DNA from: Rhodopirellula sp.
Lineage (GTDB): Bacteria > Planctomycetota > Planctomycetia > Pirellulales > Thermoguttaceae
DNA: 52,572 nucleotides
Reading direction: 5' to 3'
NCBI GenBank assembly: GCA_012728855.1
Contig: JAAYEH010000524.1
Span: 1 to 52,572 of the forward strand
The translations under genes were made by a program, and so were the position numbers. Positions 25,596 to 33,667 of the stretch are shown piece by piece. The number at the start of each line of letters is the position of its first letter. Positions within the stretch are counted from its first letter, which is position 1. The notes beneath the pieces are model-generated. The model ran no database searches, was not told where the DNA came from, and saw only the letters and a list, made by a program, of their open reading frames with translations.

Positions 25596-26192
25596 CTACG
25601 GTCCGGCGGGAGCCGAGATCTCGATGTCGCGGAAGAGGAACTGTCCACCACCGGGCACCTCCGCTTGAAGGGCAATGTAGCCGGTAGGGCGGGCCACTCC
25701 CACCGCCTTCCACGCCGGTCGGCCGTTGATCTCCAGAGCCGCCGTCTCTCCGAGAACCGTCAGTTTGAAATGGTTCCACTCGCCCGACTTGACGAGCCCT
25801 TCGCTCGCGGCACCCTGGAGGTTCTGGACGTTGCCCTCCATCCCTTTGCGGAGATTGACCTGGTAGTCTTTCGGCCAGGGACGTTGTTGCGATGGCAACT
25901 CGCAACGGAAGAAGATGCCGGAATCCCACATTTCCGTCCGGAGCGCCTTCCACTCCAACTCCAGGATGAAATCGCCGTATTGCTTGTCGGTTCGCACCAG
26001 CCCGTTGCCGGAGACCAGCAGAATCGCTTCATCCTCGACCTTTACCTCGCAACCGGTCACCTGCCAGCCGGCCAGCGACTGTCCGTCGAAGAGCTTGGTC
26101 TTGCCATCAGCCGAGTCGGCCGAGAGGGGAACGGCCAGAGCAAGAACAAGCAATGGTGGCGTAAGATTAGCGGTAATAGCGCGGAATCGCAT
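25596..26192 (-). CDS. Exported DUF1080 (3-keto-disaccharide hydrolase-like) protein
   Basis: The 198-residue protein starts at ATG 26192 with GAGGAG upstream; the ORF remains open to 26462 but without a signal. A signal peptide (PPLLVLALAVPLSADS) precedes a concanavalin-like jelly roll with the DUF1080 signatures KLFDGQSLAGWQV, YGDFILELEWK, DSGIFFRCEL and QFLFRDIEI. DUF1080 proteins bind or cleave oxidised sugars in the periplasm. It is the middle gene of a three-gene unit: 82 bp after the ECF sigma gene and 1 nt before the peroxiredoxin-kinase. Export separates it from the cytosolic kinase, so a direct partnership is unlikely; shared expression is what the layout supports. Confidence 0.82.
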   Translation of the reverse strand: MRFRAITANLTPPLLVLALAVPLSADSADGKTKLFDGQSLAGWQVTGCEVKVEDEAILLVSGNGLVRTDKQYGDFILELEWKALRTEMWDSGIFFRCELPSQQRPWPKDYQVNLRKGMEGNVQNLQGAASEGLVKSGEWNHFKLTVLGETAALEINGRPAWKAVGVARPTGYIALQAEVPGGGQFLFRDIEISAPAGP

Positions 26193-26274
26193 CAGATTCT
26201 CCTCGAATCGTGAAGGGGACAGTCCCGATCGGCGTTTCAGAAGTCGTCCAGGATAACCTGCCCGCGCGGTTGCG

Positions 26275-26892
26275 TCAATTTGATGATGCGTCGTTGATCC
26301 ACTTCGCGCGGACTCGCGCCAACTTCCTTTCCACGGTCCGGCGAACGCAACCGAGCTTTTCCGCAATCTCGCCAATCGTGAAGCCCTGTAAGGTATAAAG
26401 CGCAATATCGCGGAGCGACTGATCCTCCAGTGAGGCAAGCATCTGCCGACAGTTGTCAGCAACCAGGGCTGTCATCTCCGGAGTGGGCTCGTTTCCGAAG
26501 ACGTCAGCGATGCATGGCCCGCGGGCGTCGCCGTCGTCGCCTTTGGCGAAAACGGACTCGCCCCGAACCTGTCCGCGACCGCGTTTGACGGCCATCTGTT
26601 CGCGACGTCTGGCACGGACCTTGCGGGCTGTAATCGTCACCAGCAGCTTCCAGAGATCGTGCCGATCGTCGATTCTCTCGAACCGCCCCGCCTGAAGGCC
26701 TTGGCAGAAACTGTGCATCGCGCTGAGCGCTACGTCCTCCTCATCGGCGACTCGACGCGGAGAGTCGCCGAATTTCCGACGGGCATACCCCACCAGCTTC
26801 GAGAAATAGCATTGCCAAATCTGGTTGGCTGCCGCCTCATCCCCTTCCTTGAGCTGAGCAATCCAAGGAGTAACGTCGTCGGAATCGGCCAT
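26275..26892 (-). CDS. ECF sigma factor (planctomycete Sigma70_ECF type)
   Basis: The 205-residue protein has sigma region 2 (NQIWQCYFSKLVGYARRKFG, then an unusual ADEEDVALSAMHSFCQG) and region 4 helix-turn-helix (QGFTIGEIAEKLGCVRRTVERKL). The DEEDVALSAMHSF signature belongs to ECF groups that occur beside Ser/Thr kinases in planctomycetes and lack classic anti-sigma factors. ATG 26892 is preferred over GTG 26895 because GAGG is 7 bases upstream. It heads the operon with DUF1080 and the peroxiredoxin-kinase, so regulation by phosphorylation is plausible. No anti-sigma gene is visible. Confidence 0.85.
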   Translation of the reverse strand: MADSDDVTPWIAQLKEGDEAAANQIWQCYFSKLVGYARRKFGDSPRRVADEEDVALSAMHSFCQGLQAGRFERIDDRHDLWKLLVTITARKVRARRREQMAVKRGRGQVRGESVFAKGDDGDARGPCIADVFGNEPTPEMTALVADNCRQMLASLEDQSLRDIALYTLQGFTIGEIAEKLGCVRRTVERKLARVRAKWINDASSN

Positions 26893-27013
26893 CACCCCAC
26901 CTCGTTTTGGAAACCGGCCCCTTTAGACCGCTCTCCGGAAGCTATCCTGACAGGCAGGAGATGTCAACTAGCCCCATGAGAGGATAGACTTCTGAAATGC
27001 TTTACACCTGTTT

Positions 27014-27113
27014 AGAGCCTATCCCAAAACCTCCGCGGACAGGGGGACAGGCACATTTTGCTCCGAAGACTCCGCAAAATGAGCCAGTCCCCGACGGTTT
27101 TGGGATAGGCTCT
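27014..27113. repeat. 100-bp palindromic repeat with nested stems
   Basis: An 18-bp perfect outer stem (AGAGCCTATCCCAAAACC at 27014-27031 with its complement at 27096-27113) encloses an imperfect inner stem built on CATTTTGC / GCAAAATG. The size and nested symmetry suggest a MITE- or REPIN-like element. Confidence 0.7.
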
Positions 27114-27180
27114 TTGTGGGTTTCGGCTGGCTTTACACTGGCGGGGGGACCGGTACAATATGGCGTATTCTCTTGGAATT

Positions 27181-27219
27181 TGTCCAAGGATAGATTCGTC
27201 GGGTGGAATTGACTCCACT
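27181..27219. repeat. Dispersed inverted-repeat element, copy 2
   Basis: In reverse complement it matches 6793-6830 along nearly its whole length, including the core GGGTGGAATTGACTCCAC. It lies about 60 bp before the second ECF sigma gene. A further small hairpin (GCGGA/TCCGC) follows it. Confidence 0.6.
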
Positions 27220-27277
27220 CGTAGCGGAGTGAAGTCCGCTGTACCAGCCATTCTATCCCGGAGATGTTCGAGGATCG

Positions 27278-27907
27278 ATGAGCAGCACGGATGACGACGG
27301 CAATCTGGTTCGGGCGGCGCGACAGGGTGATTTTGACGCCTTTGAAGTGTTGGTGTCGCGATACGAGCGGCGGATGTTCGGATTGGCCTTTCGCATCCTC
27401 GGCCGCCGCCACGACGCGGAGGAGGTTGTTCAACAGACCTTTCTCAGCGTTGTCGAACACATCAAGGATTTCCGCGAGGAATCGACGTTCCACACGTGGC
27501 TTTCGCGGATCGCCACGAACCATGCCCTTGCGCTGCTTCGCCGCAACAAGGTTCGCGCGACAGTCCCGCTGAGTGAAAATCGCTCCGGAGAGAGCTACGC
27601 CGAACTTCCTCATCCCGAGTACATCGCCCAGTGGCAGGAAACACCCGACGATATTGTTGCGCGGCGGGAAACCCGGGCGCTGTTGGACGAGGCCCTCGGA
27701 GAACTCGACGAGAAGTATCGAGTCGTGTTTGTGCTCCGCGATATCGAGGGGTTTTCGACGAATGAAACGGCCGAAACGCTGGGAATTACGCCGGGCAATG
27801 TGAAGGTTCGCCTGCTGCGAGCCCGACTGATGCTGCGAGAACGACTCACACGGGTCTTCGGCAACGATGCCACTCGGGTTATTTCGGACCATAATCACGA
27901 GGACTAA
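27278..27907 (+). CDS. RpoE-like ECF sigma factor
   Basis: The 209-residue protein shows region 2 (FEVLVSRYERRMFGLAFRIL, then DAEEVVQQTFLSVVEHI and FHTWLSRIATNHAL) and region 4 (LDEALGELDEKYRVVFVLRD, then FSTNETAETLGITPGNVKVR). These are the hallmarks of RpoE/SigW-type ECF factors. Unlike most such genes it is not followed by a zinc-finger anti-sigma gene; the next gene, 61 bp downstream, encodes a KefB-type antiporter. It diverges from the other ECF sigma gene across the repeat-filled region. Confidence 0.88.
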   Translation: MSSTDDDGNLVRAARQGDFDAFEVLVSRYERRMFGLAFRILGRRHDAEEVVQQTFLSVVEHIKDFREESTFHTWLSRIATNHALALLRRNKVRATVPLSENRSGESYAELPHPEYIAQWQETPDDIVARRETRALLDEALGELDEKYRVVFVLRDIEGFSTNETAETLGITPGNVKVRLLRARLMLRERLTRVFGNDATRVISDHNHED

Positions 27908-27968
27908 CCAACACTCTTTTCTCGAGCAATCCTAACCAGCCGCGATCCCGCGAAGATCTTCTCGCCTG

Positions 27969-29618
27969 ATGCAGCCGCCACTTGTCGCCAACCTCGTGCT
28001 CGATCTTCTGCTGGTGCTCACCGCCGGTCTCGTTTCCGGCATCATTTGCAAGCGGCTGGGGATCTCGATGCTCGTGGGGTACCTGGTAGCCGGCGCGGTG
28101 ATCGGGCATGGCGGCGCGAACTTGATGCCGCGCGAAGCGCAGGAACTGGAATATCTGGCCCGTGCCGGCGCCTTGCTCCTGCTGTTTTCCATCGGGATCG
28201 AATTCTCGTTGGAAGAACTGATGCGACTGAGCCGCTATTTCTTCGTCGGCGGCAGCGTGCAAATGGTGCTGGTGGCAGTGCCGGTCGTGGCTGCAGAGAT
28301 GCTGCTGGGTATGGATGCGAAACCGGCGATCCTCATCGGCACAGCCACTGCGCTGAGTTCAACCGTGCTGGTCTTCAAGGCGTTGGAAGAATGGGGCCAG
28401 GCATCGTCTCCGCACGGACGCCGTGCTGTCGGGATCCTGCTGTTTCAAGACGTGGCCCTTGTGCCATTGATGCTCCTGGTTCCGCTGTTGACCGGCGCGG
28501 GCGAAGGGCCCACCGCAGGGATCTTCGAGCTGCTGGCAGTGAAATCGGCCTTTTTCGTGGCGATCGTGCTGGGCTTGAGAGCGGCGATTACGCGCTGGGG
28601 AGTTCCCCTTCTAGCCGGGTTTCGTAGCGTCGAGTTGGTGGTTCTGTTTGCCATGACAGTGCTGGGCGGGGCCTGCCTGGGCGCTTACTGGATTGGGCTT
28701 CCACCGGCGCTGGGCGCCCTGGCTGCGGGTGTGATGCTAGCGGGGAATCGACTCAGCGGCCAGATCGACGCCCTCATTCTGCCCTACCGGGAAACCTTCG
28801 CGGTCGTGTTCTTCGTGAGCTTGGGCACCTTAATGCGGCTCGATCTGCTCGTCCACGACCCGATCGTTCCCGTGGTCGGGTTGGTCGTCGTGATTGCACT
28901 GAAGACACTGTCGGCTGCCGGCGCGCTGCGGCTGCTGGGGTTAAGTTGGCACGCGTCGCTGGGCATGGGCTTGGGGCTGGCGCAGCTTGGCGAACTATCG
29001 TTCGTGCTGCTCTTGGAAGGAGCCAATCATAACGTCCTCAGCCCGGTGGTCTACAATCGGATGCTCTTCATCGCCCTGGGAACCCTCATTGCCACGCCGG
29101 AGTTGCTCAAGCGCGGCCTCCGTTGGGCCGAGGAGTCGCTGCAAGCCGGCAACGACCCCGTCGAAGGCCGCCCACGATTCGGCAGGCGCGTTTCCAGTGC
29201 CCTCGTGGTGGGGGCGGGGCCGATCGGCGGGCAAATCGCCTCGCAATTGGAGATCAGCGGTGTCGACGTGTGCCTGATTGACTTCAGTCCGGTCAACCTC
29301 CATCCTTTCGCTCAGCAGGGGTTCGCGACCGTGGCCGGCGATGCTGCCGATTCGGAAACCCTCGAACACGCCGATGCGAAGCACTGCCGGCTGGTGGTCA
29401 TTACGGTTCCGGACGATACCGTTGCCCGGCAGATCGTGCTGGCCGTTCGCGAGTTGAACCGCCACGCGGCGGTTTTGGTCCGCTGCCGATACCAGACCAA
29501 CGCCGTCGGAATTCACCGTGCCGGGGCCGACGCGGTGGTCAGCGAGGAATCGGTTGCCTCAACCGCGATGCTCTGTCTGGTGGAACAGGCGAAGCAAGTG
29601 CCACGAACCGCCCGTTAG
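27969..29618 (+). CDS. CPA2-family cation:proton antiporter with NAD-binding domain (KefB/YbaL-like)
   Basis: The 549-residue inner-membrane protein has about 12 helices in the first 385 residues, with the CPA2 features RLGISMLVGYLVAGAVIG and FQDVALVPLM. A cytosolic Rossmann RCK/TrkA-N domain follows (SALVVGAGPIGGQIASQLEI, then AGDAADSETLEHADAKH and RYQTNAVGIHRAGADAVV). KefB/KefC relatives exchange potassium for protons and acidify the cytoplasm during electrophile stress. Position after an ECF sigma gene suggests shared expression. Together with the peroxiredoxin-kinase operon on the other side it hints at a redox or electrophile response. Confidence 0.87.
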   Translation: MQPPLVANLVLDLLLVLTAGLVSGIICKRLGISMLVGYLVAGAVIGHGGANLMPREAQELEYLARAGALLLLFSIGIEFSLEELMRLSRYFFVGGSVQMVLVAVPVVAAEMLLGMDAKPAILIGTATALSSTVLVFKALEEWGQASSPHGRRAVGILLFQDVALVPLMLLVPLLTGAGEGPTAGIFELLAVKSAFFVAIVLGLRAAITRWGVPLLAGFRSVELVVLFAMTVLGGACLGAYWIGLPPALGALAAGVMLAGNRLSGQIDALILPYRETFAVVFFVSLGTLMRLDLLVHDPIVPVVGLVVVIALKTLSAAGALRLLGLSWHASLGMGLGLAQLGELSFVLLLEGANHNVLSPVVYNRMLFIALGTLIATPELLKRGLRWAEESLQAGNDPVEGRPRFGRRVSSALVVGAGPIGGQIASQLEISGVDVCLIDFSPVNLHPFAQQGFATVAGDAADSETLEHADAKHCRLVVITVPDDTVARQIVLAVRELNRHAAVLVRCRYQTNAVGIHRAGADAVVSEESVASTAMLCLVEQAKQVPRTAR

Positions 29619-29732
29619 CAGCGGGCCGCTGCCGAATCCACACGGATTTCAGGGAATTCCTCGACATCCCGCTGCCGGCAGTCCGATGGAGTGATTCAGA
29701 GCGAACGGACGCTGCCGCTGCGCGCGGTCGCC

Positions 29733-29760
29733 GTACGTCGGGCTTTCCAGCCTGACGTAC
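29733..29760. repeat. Hairpin repeat, GTCAGGCTGGAAAGCC family, copy 1
   Basis: GTACGTCGGGCT (29733-29744) and AGCCTGACGTAC (29749-29760) form a 12-bp stem with one G-U pair and a TTCC loop. It is related to 32641-32664 (20 of 24 positions in reverse complement). It lies in the gap after the antiporter gene and may also act as a terminator. Confidence 0.6.
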
Positions 29761-29810
29761 CCTGCCGGGGCAGCCGAACCTTCATTCCCTAGGGAGCAAG
29801 GGGATCTTCA

Positions 29811-30080
29811 ATGACGCTGCCTGTTCGATCCGAGGAGATTCGCACCATCGCGATCGAAGTGTTCCGCCAGCACGGCGCCTCGGCGCAACGCGAGTCCGAA
29901 CTCATCGAATCGGCTCTCATCGACGACGGGCGGTGCGTGGCATGGTCTTACCGGCTGGGAGAACTGATGGCCATGTGGCTGGTCGAAGTCGGCATCATTC
30001 AGTTCTACGACGCGGAAGGCAACATGCTCCGGACCGTCGATCTTGTCGAGCGATCGCAACCGCGGCGAACGGCGGCCTGA
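29811..30080 (+). CDS. Small conserved protein, paralogue of the 42777 gene
   Basis: The 89-residue soluble protein has AAGGGG upstream of its ATG. It aligns by eye along its length with the product at 42777-43022. Both have an N-terminal helix ending in (Q/E)xGA, a central strand pair (DDGRCVAWSYRLGELMAMWL here), and a shared end, FYDAEGNMLRTVDL then RRTAA. I know no function for the family; the shape suggests a small alpha+beta domain. It is convergent with the MMPL transporter gene, with only 6 bp between the stops. Confidence 0.6.
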   Translation: MTLPVRSEEIRTIAIEVFRQHGASAQRESELIESALIDDGRCVAWSYRLGELMAMWLVEVGIIQFYDAEGNMLRTVDLVERSQPRRTAA

Positions 30081-30086
30081 GAACCG

Positions 30087-32435
30087 TCACAATGTCCGCG
30101 GCCCCGCCGCGCTTGTCGCATGTCGGCCGGTCGGCCTCGAATCGTCTGCGCGACCGGAAGCGTGGCGGACCATCGGTCCCGGTCGCAGGAACCATGAGCC
30201 CAAAGGGCTCAGCAGAATCGCTGGCAACAGCACCAGATTCGACGCCAGCGACCCGAGCAAGAGAACCATCAACATCCACGAGAAGTTTCTAGCCGGCAAA
30301 AAGCCGCTCAATCCGAACACCAACAACCCCAGCGAGCAGATGATCGCCGTCTGCACCAGCGCGCGGCCGCAGTGGCGAAACGCCATCTCGACCGCCAGGC
30401 TACGCGACCGGCTCCGCCCGAATTCATCGCGAAACCAGGTGAGGAAGTGGAACGTCCCGTCGACCGCCAGCCCCAAAGCGACGCTGGCCGTCATCACCGT
30501 ACCGATATCGACCGGAAAACGAATCCACCCCATTCCTCCGAACAGAACCACCATCGGTAGCGCGTTGGGCAGCATGGCAACAAGGCCGGCGCGGAGGCTG
30601 CCTAAAGGCACCGTCATGATCGCCGTCACCAGAATCAGTGCGGTGAGAAAACTGTAATACAAGTCGTTGAGCAGTTCTTCTTGGACTTGATAAACCACCG
30701 GGGTTATGCCCGTGTAGGTCACCGCGATGCTGCCGTCCTGGCGGCGATACGGTTCGAGAACCGGTTCAACGTGTTGCCGAAGCCGCTCGAGGAAGACGCC
30801 GTAATGGACGTCGCCCTTGCCTTGCACCCGGGCACTGATCCGCCACGATTCGCGCTGGCGTCCGACGTGGAGATACCGTCGTGCGACGAGATCCCCGCGC
30901 GATGCCTCCACCAAACGGCGAATCACCGTCCGTTGCGTTGTGGCACGTAAACCGCCCGGCTGCGGCAGTTCGGGCAGGAAGGTCGCCGCCGAAACGGCGC
31001 CGGAGAGGATATCGATTTCACCCATCGCCTTCTCGACCTGGTTGACCAGTTCCAGCCGCGCGAGCAGATCGAGCGGGCCGTCGCGGTCGATGTGGACTAC
31101 CACTTCGACGGGGATAAGCGGACCGATGTTTTCCTCAAACCAGCGAAAATCGCGGACGACTGGGTTGGATGGAACCAGCAGGGCCACGATGTTCAGCGAT
31201 GTCCGCATCCAAATCAGACCGATGCCGCCAACGATGAACAACGTCACTGCGGAGAGGACAATGCCGTTCACGTTTCGCCGGACCATCGTGGCGACCATGG
31301 CCCAGATCCGCTCCCGATGGTGGGCGGTCCGACCCGGACGGAACACCGCGGGAATCCTTCCGCTCCAGTGAGGCAGGCGTGGCCACAGTTCCATCGCTCC
31401 GGGGAGTGTCAGAAACAGCAGGGCGACCGTCACCATCACCCCCAGGCTGGCGAGAAAGCCGAAATGGCGGACCGGCGTGACATCGCTGACCACCAGCGAT
31501 CCCAGTCCGATTGCCGTAGTCACCGCCGCCAGCAACGACGGTCGCCAACCGCGGGCAAACGCCCGCTTCGTCGCTCCTTCCAAGGGGCCGGAGCGAAACT
31601 CGTCCATAAAGTAATTGACCATGTGAACGCCGGCGGAGACCGTGATCACGAATACCAGCGGCGGCAAAACGATGAGGATGGCGTTCATCGGCGTACCCCT
31701 CAGGTAGACCAGGGCCAGCATCAGCCCCTGTCCAAAAACGCCGACGATGAGGATCGGCAAGCTCATCCAGAGCGATCGCAACACCAGCCAGCAAAGCAAG
31801 AACGACACGATCGCCGAGGGGATCGCGTAGTACTTGATCGAACGCATGCTTTCTGTGTCGATCGCGATGCCGTCGATGGGCGGCCCTGCCAGGCGAAAAC
31901 GGTCTCGCGGAATCTTCACGGTCTTGTCGGCCGCGTCGAGGATCGTCCGTACGACCTCACGGCGCTGGGCGGCCCCGATCGTCGTGAGAACCACCACGGC
32001 GCAACTTGCGTGCCCGTCCGGTCCCACCAGCGCCCCCTTCAGTCGTCGAATCGCTTCCTCGCGCGGAAGCCCCAGCGGTTCGTCCATCAGCGTCCGTAGC
32101 AACGAGTAGCCGGTGAACACTCGACTGAACTGCTCGGGCCGGCTCTCGGCACGCCGTTGCTCGCGTAACGCAACCAGCGCGGTCTCCAGTTCTTTCAGCC
32201 GCGGATCGTCGACCGTACAGCCCGGCCAACTGAGCAACACCATCTCGTGGGCACCGAACTGCTCGACGAACTCCTGAAAAGTACGCCGGGCCTCGAAGGT
32301 CGGCGGAACCCACTCAAGCGGCGCGTTGAACATGCTCTGCAGACCACGCTCGGTCCACACCACCAGCGGAGCGGCCAGCGCTGTGATGGCGAGGATCGTC
32401 AGCAGCGCGATCCGAACCGGTCTCGGTAGTCTCAT
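30087..32435 (-). CDS. MMPL/RND-family membrane transporter
   Basis: The 782-residue inner-membrane protein has two repeats of one helix, a large periplasmic loop and five helices. The first block includes AIPSAIVSFLLCWLVLRSLW, then PPLVFVITVSAGVHMVNYF. The second includes FPVDIGTVMTASVALGLAVD and FHFLTWFRDEFGRSRS. That layout fits the half-RND exporters for lipids or hopanoids (MMPL/HpnN-like), which have no fusion protein or outer-membrane channel. Start at 32435 gives MRLPRPVRIALL and the first helix; the ORF stays open to 32705 through sequence that carries a repeat. Substrate unknown. Confidence 0.82.
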   Translation of the reverse strand: MRLPRPVRIALLTILAITALAAPLVVWTERGLQSMFNAPLEWVPPTFEARRTFQEFVEQFGAHEMVLLSWPGCTVDDPRLKELETALVALREQRRAESRPEQFSRVFTGYSLLRTLMDEPLGLPREEAIRRLKGALVGPDGHASCAVVVLTTIGAAQRREVVRTILDAADKTVKIPRDRFRLAGPPIDGIAIDTESMRSIKYYAIPSAIVSFLLCWLVLRSLWMSLPILIVGVFGQGLMLALVYLRGTPMNAILIVLPPLVFVITVSAGVHMVNYFMDEFRSGPLEGATKRAFARGWRPSLLAAVTTAIGLGSLVVSDVTPVRHFGFLASLGVMVTVALLFLTLPGAMELWPRLPHWSGRIPAVFRPGRTAHHRERIWAMVATMVRRNVNGIVLSAVTLFIVGGIGLIWMRTSLNIVALLVPSNPVVRDFRWFEENIGPLIPVEVVVHIDRDGPLDLLARLELVNQVEKAMGEIDILSGAVSAATFLPELPQPGGLRATTQRTVIRRLVEASRGDLVARRYLHVGRQRESWRISARVQGKGDVHYGVFLERLRQHVEPVLEPYRRQDGSIAVTYTGITPVVYQVQEELLNDLYYSFLTALILVTAIMTVPLGSLRAGLVAMLPNALPMVVLFGGMGWIRFPVDIGTVMTASVALGLAVDGTFHFLTWFRDEFGRSRSRSLAVEMAFRHCGRALVQTAIICSLGLLVFGLSGFLPARNFSWMLMVLLLGSLASNLVLLPAILLSPLGSWFLRPGPMVRHASGRADDSRPTGRHATSAAGPRTL

Positions 32436-32916
32436 GCCTAAACGCTCGGTTGGCCGGAATTCGGCAGCCCCAGAGGAGATGTCACTTGATCCTCCTAGTA
32501 TTGTCTGCCGGTGCCGCAACAGCCACAGTTTAGGCGTCGAACCACCCGGTTTTTCCCATTTTTCCTTGGCGGGACAGTACGCCAGGCTTGCCAACTTGAC
32601 CGTGCCGCGATTCAGGCTTTCCAACCGGTTTCTATCACGAGTCAGGCTGGAAAGCCTCAGGTACATCGAACCGACGCTGCCTAGCCCCTCGATGGAGGCA
32701 AGCAATTAGGAAAGCCGCTCTTTCTCGTCGCTCTTCCCTCGAAACAGCTTCCTGGCCGAGCATATGCCGAGCGGATCCTGAGACGAACGTCACCAGCGGA
32801 ACGGATGTCCTAACCGGCGTGTTAGGTTCGACGGAGCAATACGTTCGTGGGGCGGAACGCGGTCCGCCTGCGACGGTGAGGATACTGACTCTTTCGCTGA
32901 GCCCTAGAACGGAGCC
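32436..32916. other. Intergenic region with repeats
   Basis: These 481 bp precede the MMPL gene. They contain AGGCTTTCCA (32614-32623) and TGGAAAGCCT (32648-32657) as a stem, and copy 2 of the GTCAGGCTGGAAAGCC family. No gene is supported; the forward frame starting at 32819 is the complement of the Cys-rich gene. Confidence 0.5.
32641..32664. repeat. GTCAGGCTGGAAAGCC family, copy 2
   Basis: It matches the reverse complement of 29733-29760 over 24 bases with four differences. Here the second half is less symmetric, so the hairpin is weaker. Confidence 0.5.
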
Positions 32917-33438
32917 TCAAGGATCGCTGCCGCTATCGACTGCAGTGGCCGCCTCTGCCACCGAACCAGCAGCGGACTCTGAGACAGTCTCGGTCTCGAG
33001 TCCTGCCAGCGTCCTGCCGGCGTTACCGGAAAACGGGCATCCTTCGCAACCCTCGGTAGAGCAGCCCTCGGCAACCGTAGCCGTGGCAGCTTTCCCCATT
33101 GGACAGCAGGATCCGCTCTCCTTCACAGGCGAATCAAGGCTCGCGAGTGCCGCAGCCTTCGCCGTTGGACAGCAAGACCCGCTCTCTTCCAATGGCGAAT
33201 CAAGGCTGGCGATCGCCGCCACCGCATTTGTGGACGGACAGCACCCACCGGATTTCGCGGCCGCAAGAGAGCATCCCGATTCGGCCGTTCTTCCGGCACA
33301 ACAACTGGGAACTTCACTGCGAGGTGCAATGGCCATGCGGGGCTGATTACCTTCATCGGGAGGGGTGTAGCTGGTGGCGACAACGCCGATCAATCCAACG
33401 ATCGCCAGTGCCGACAAAACCCAACGTAACTGTTTCAT
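32917..33438 (-). CDS. Membrane-anchored cysteine-pair repeat protein
   Basis: The 173-residue protein starts at ATG 33438 with AGGAG 7 bases upstream. An N-terminal signal or anchor (LRWVLSALAIVGLIGVVATS) precedes a low-complexity region with four Cys-Cys pairs. Two are in near-identical repeats (ESGSCCPTAKAA and ESGSCCPMGKAA, joined by ASLDSP), the others in VPSCCAG and SGGCCPS. A CSTEGCEGCPF cluster follows, then a Ser/Ala/Glu-rich tail. Thirteen or more cysteines in an exported protein suggest metal or haem-cofactor binding, or disulfide cross-linking. I recognise no family. The antisense frame is also open but has no start signal or domain. Confidence 0.6.
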   Translation of the reverse strand: MKQLRWVLSALAIVGLIGVVATSYTPPDEGNQPRMAIAPRSEVPSCCAGRTAESGCSLAAAKSGGCCPSTNAVAAIASLDSPLEESGSCCPTAKAAALASLDSPVKESGSCCPMGKAATATVAEGCSTEGCEGCPFSGNAGRTLAGLETETVSESAAGSVAEAATAVDSGSDP

Positions 33439-33667
33439 CCCACAACTCCTGGTTTTCTGGGGTAAGAACTTCAACGTCTTCAGCCGCACAGGCTAAGCTG
33501 CGACTACTCGGTTCAAAAATCAAGGAACGATAACGAATCGACGTATGGACTTCAACGGGAAGGTTTATAAGTCACAACGGGACAACAGGTTGCAATGCCA
33601 GGGTCCGGATCGGCCACTTGGGTAGGGCGTGGGGCAAATCTGCAAATCCTGCTTGTTTTCCCCGCCG

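Larger units (their letters stand above)
26896..27277. other. Repeat-filled divergent intergenic region
   Basis: These 382 bp separate two divergent ECF sigma genes. They hold the 27014-27113 palindrome and the second copy of the dispersed element (27181-27219). No gene is supported. Promoters for both sigma genes must lie here, but I could not assign boxes with confidence. Confidence 0.6.

Noticed and set aside
32819..33346. 175-codon plus-strand frame opposite the Cys-rich gene
   Set aside because: No ribosome site, signal or domain; repeats in it mirror the Cys-Cys repeats of the minus-strand gene, which has AGGAG and a signal.
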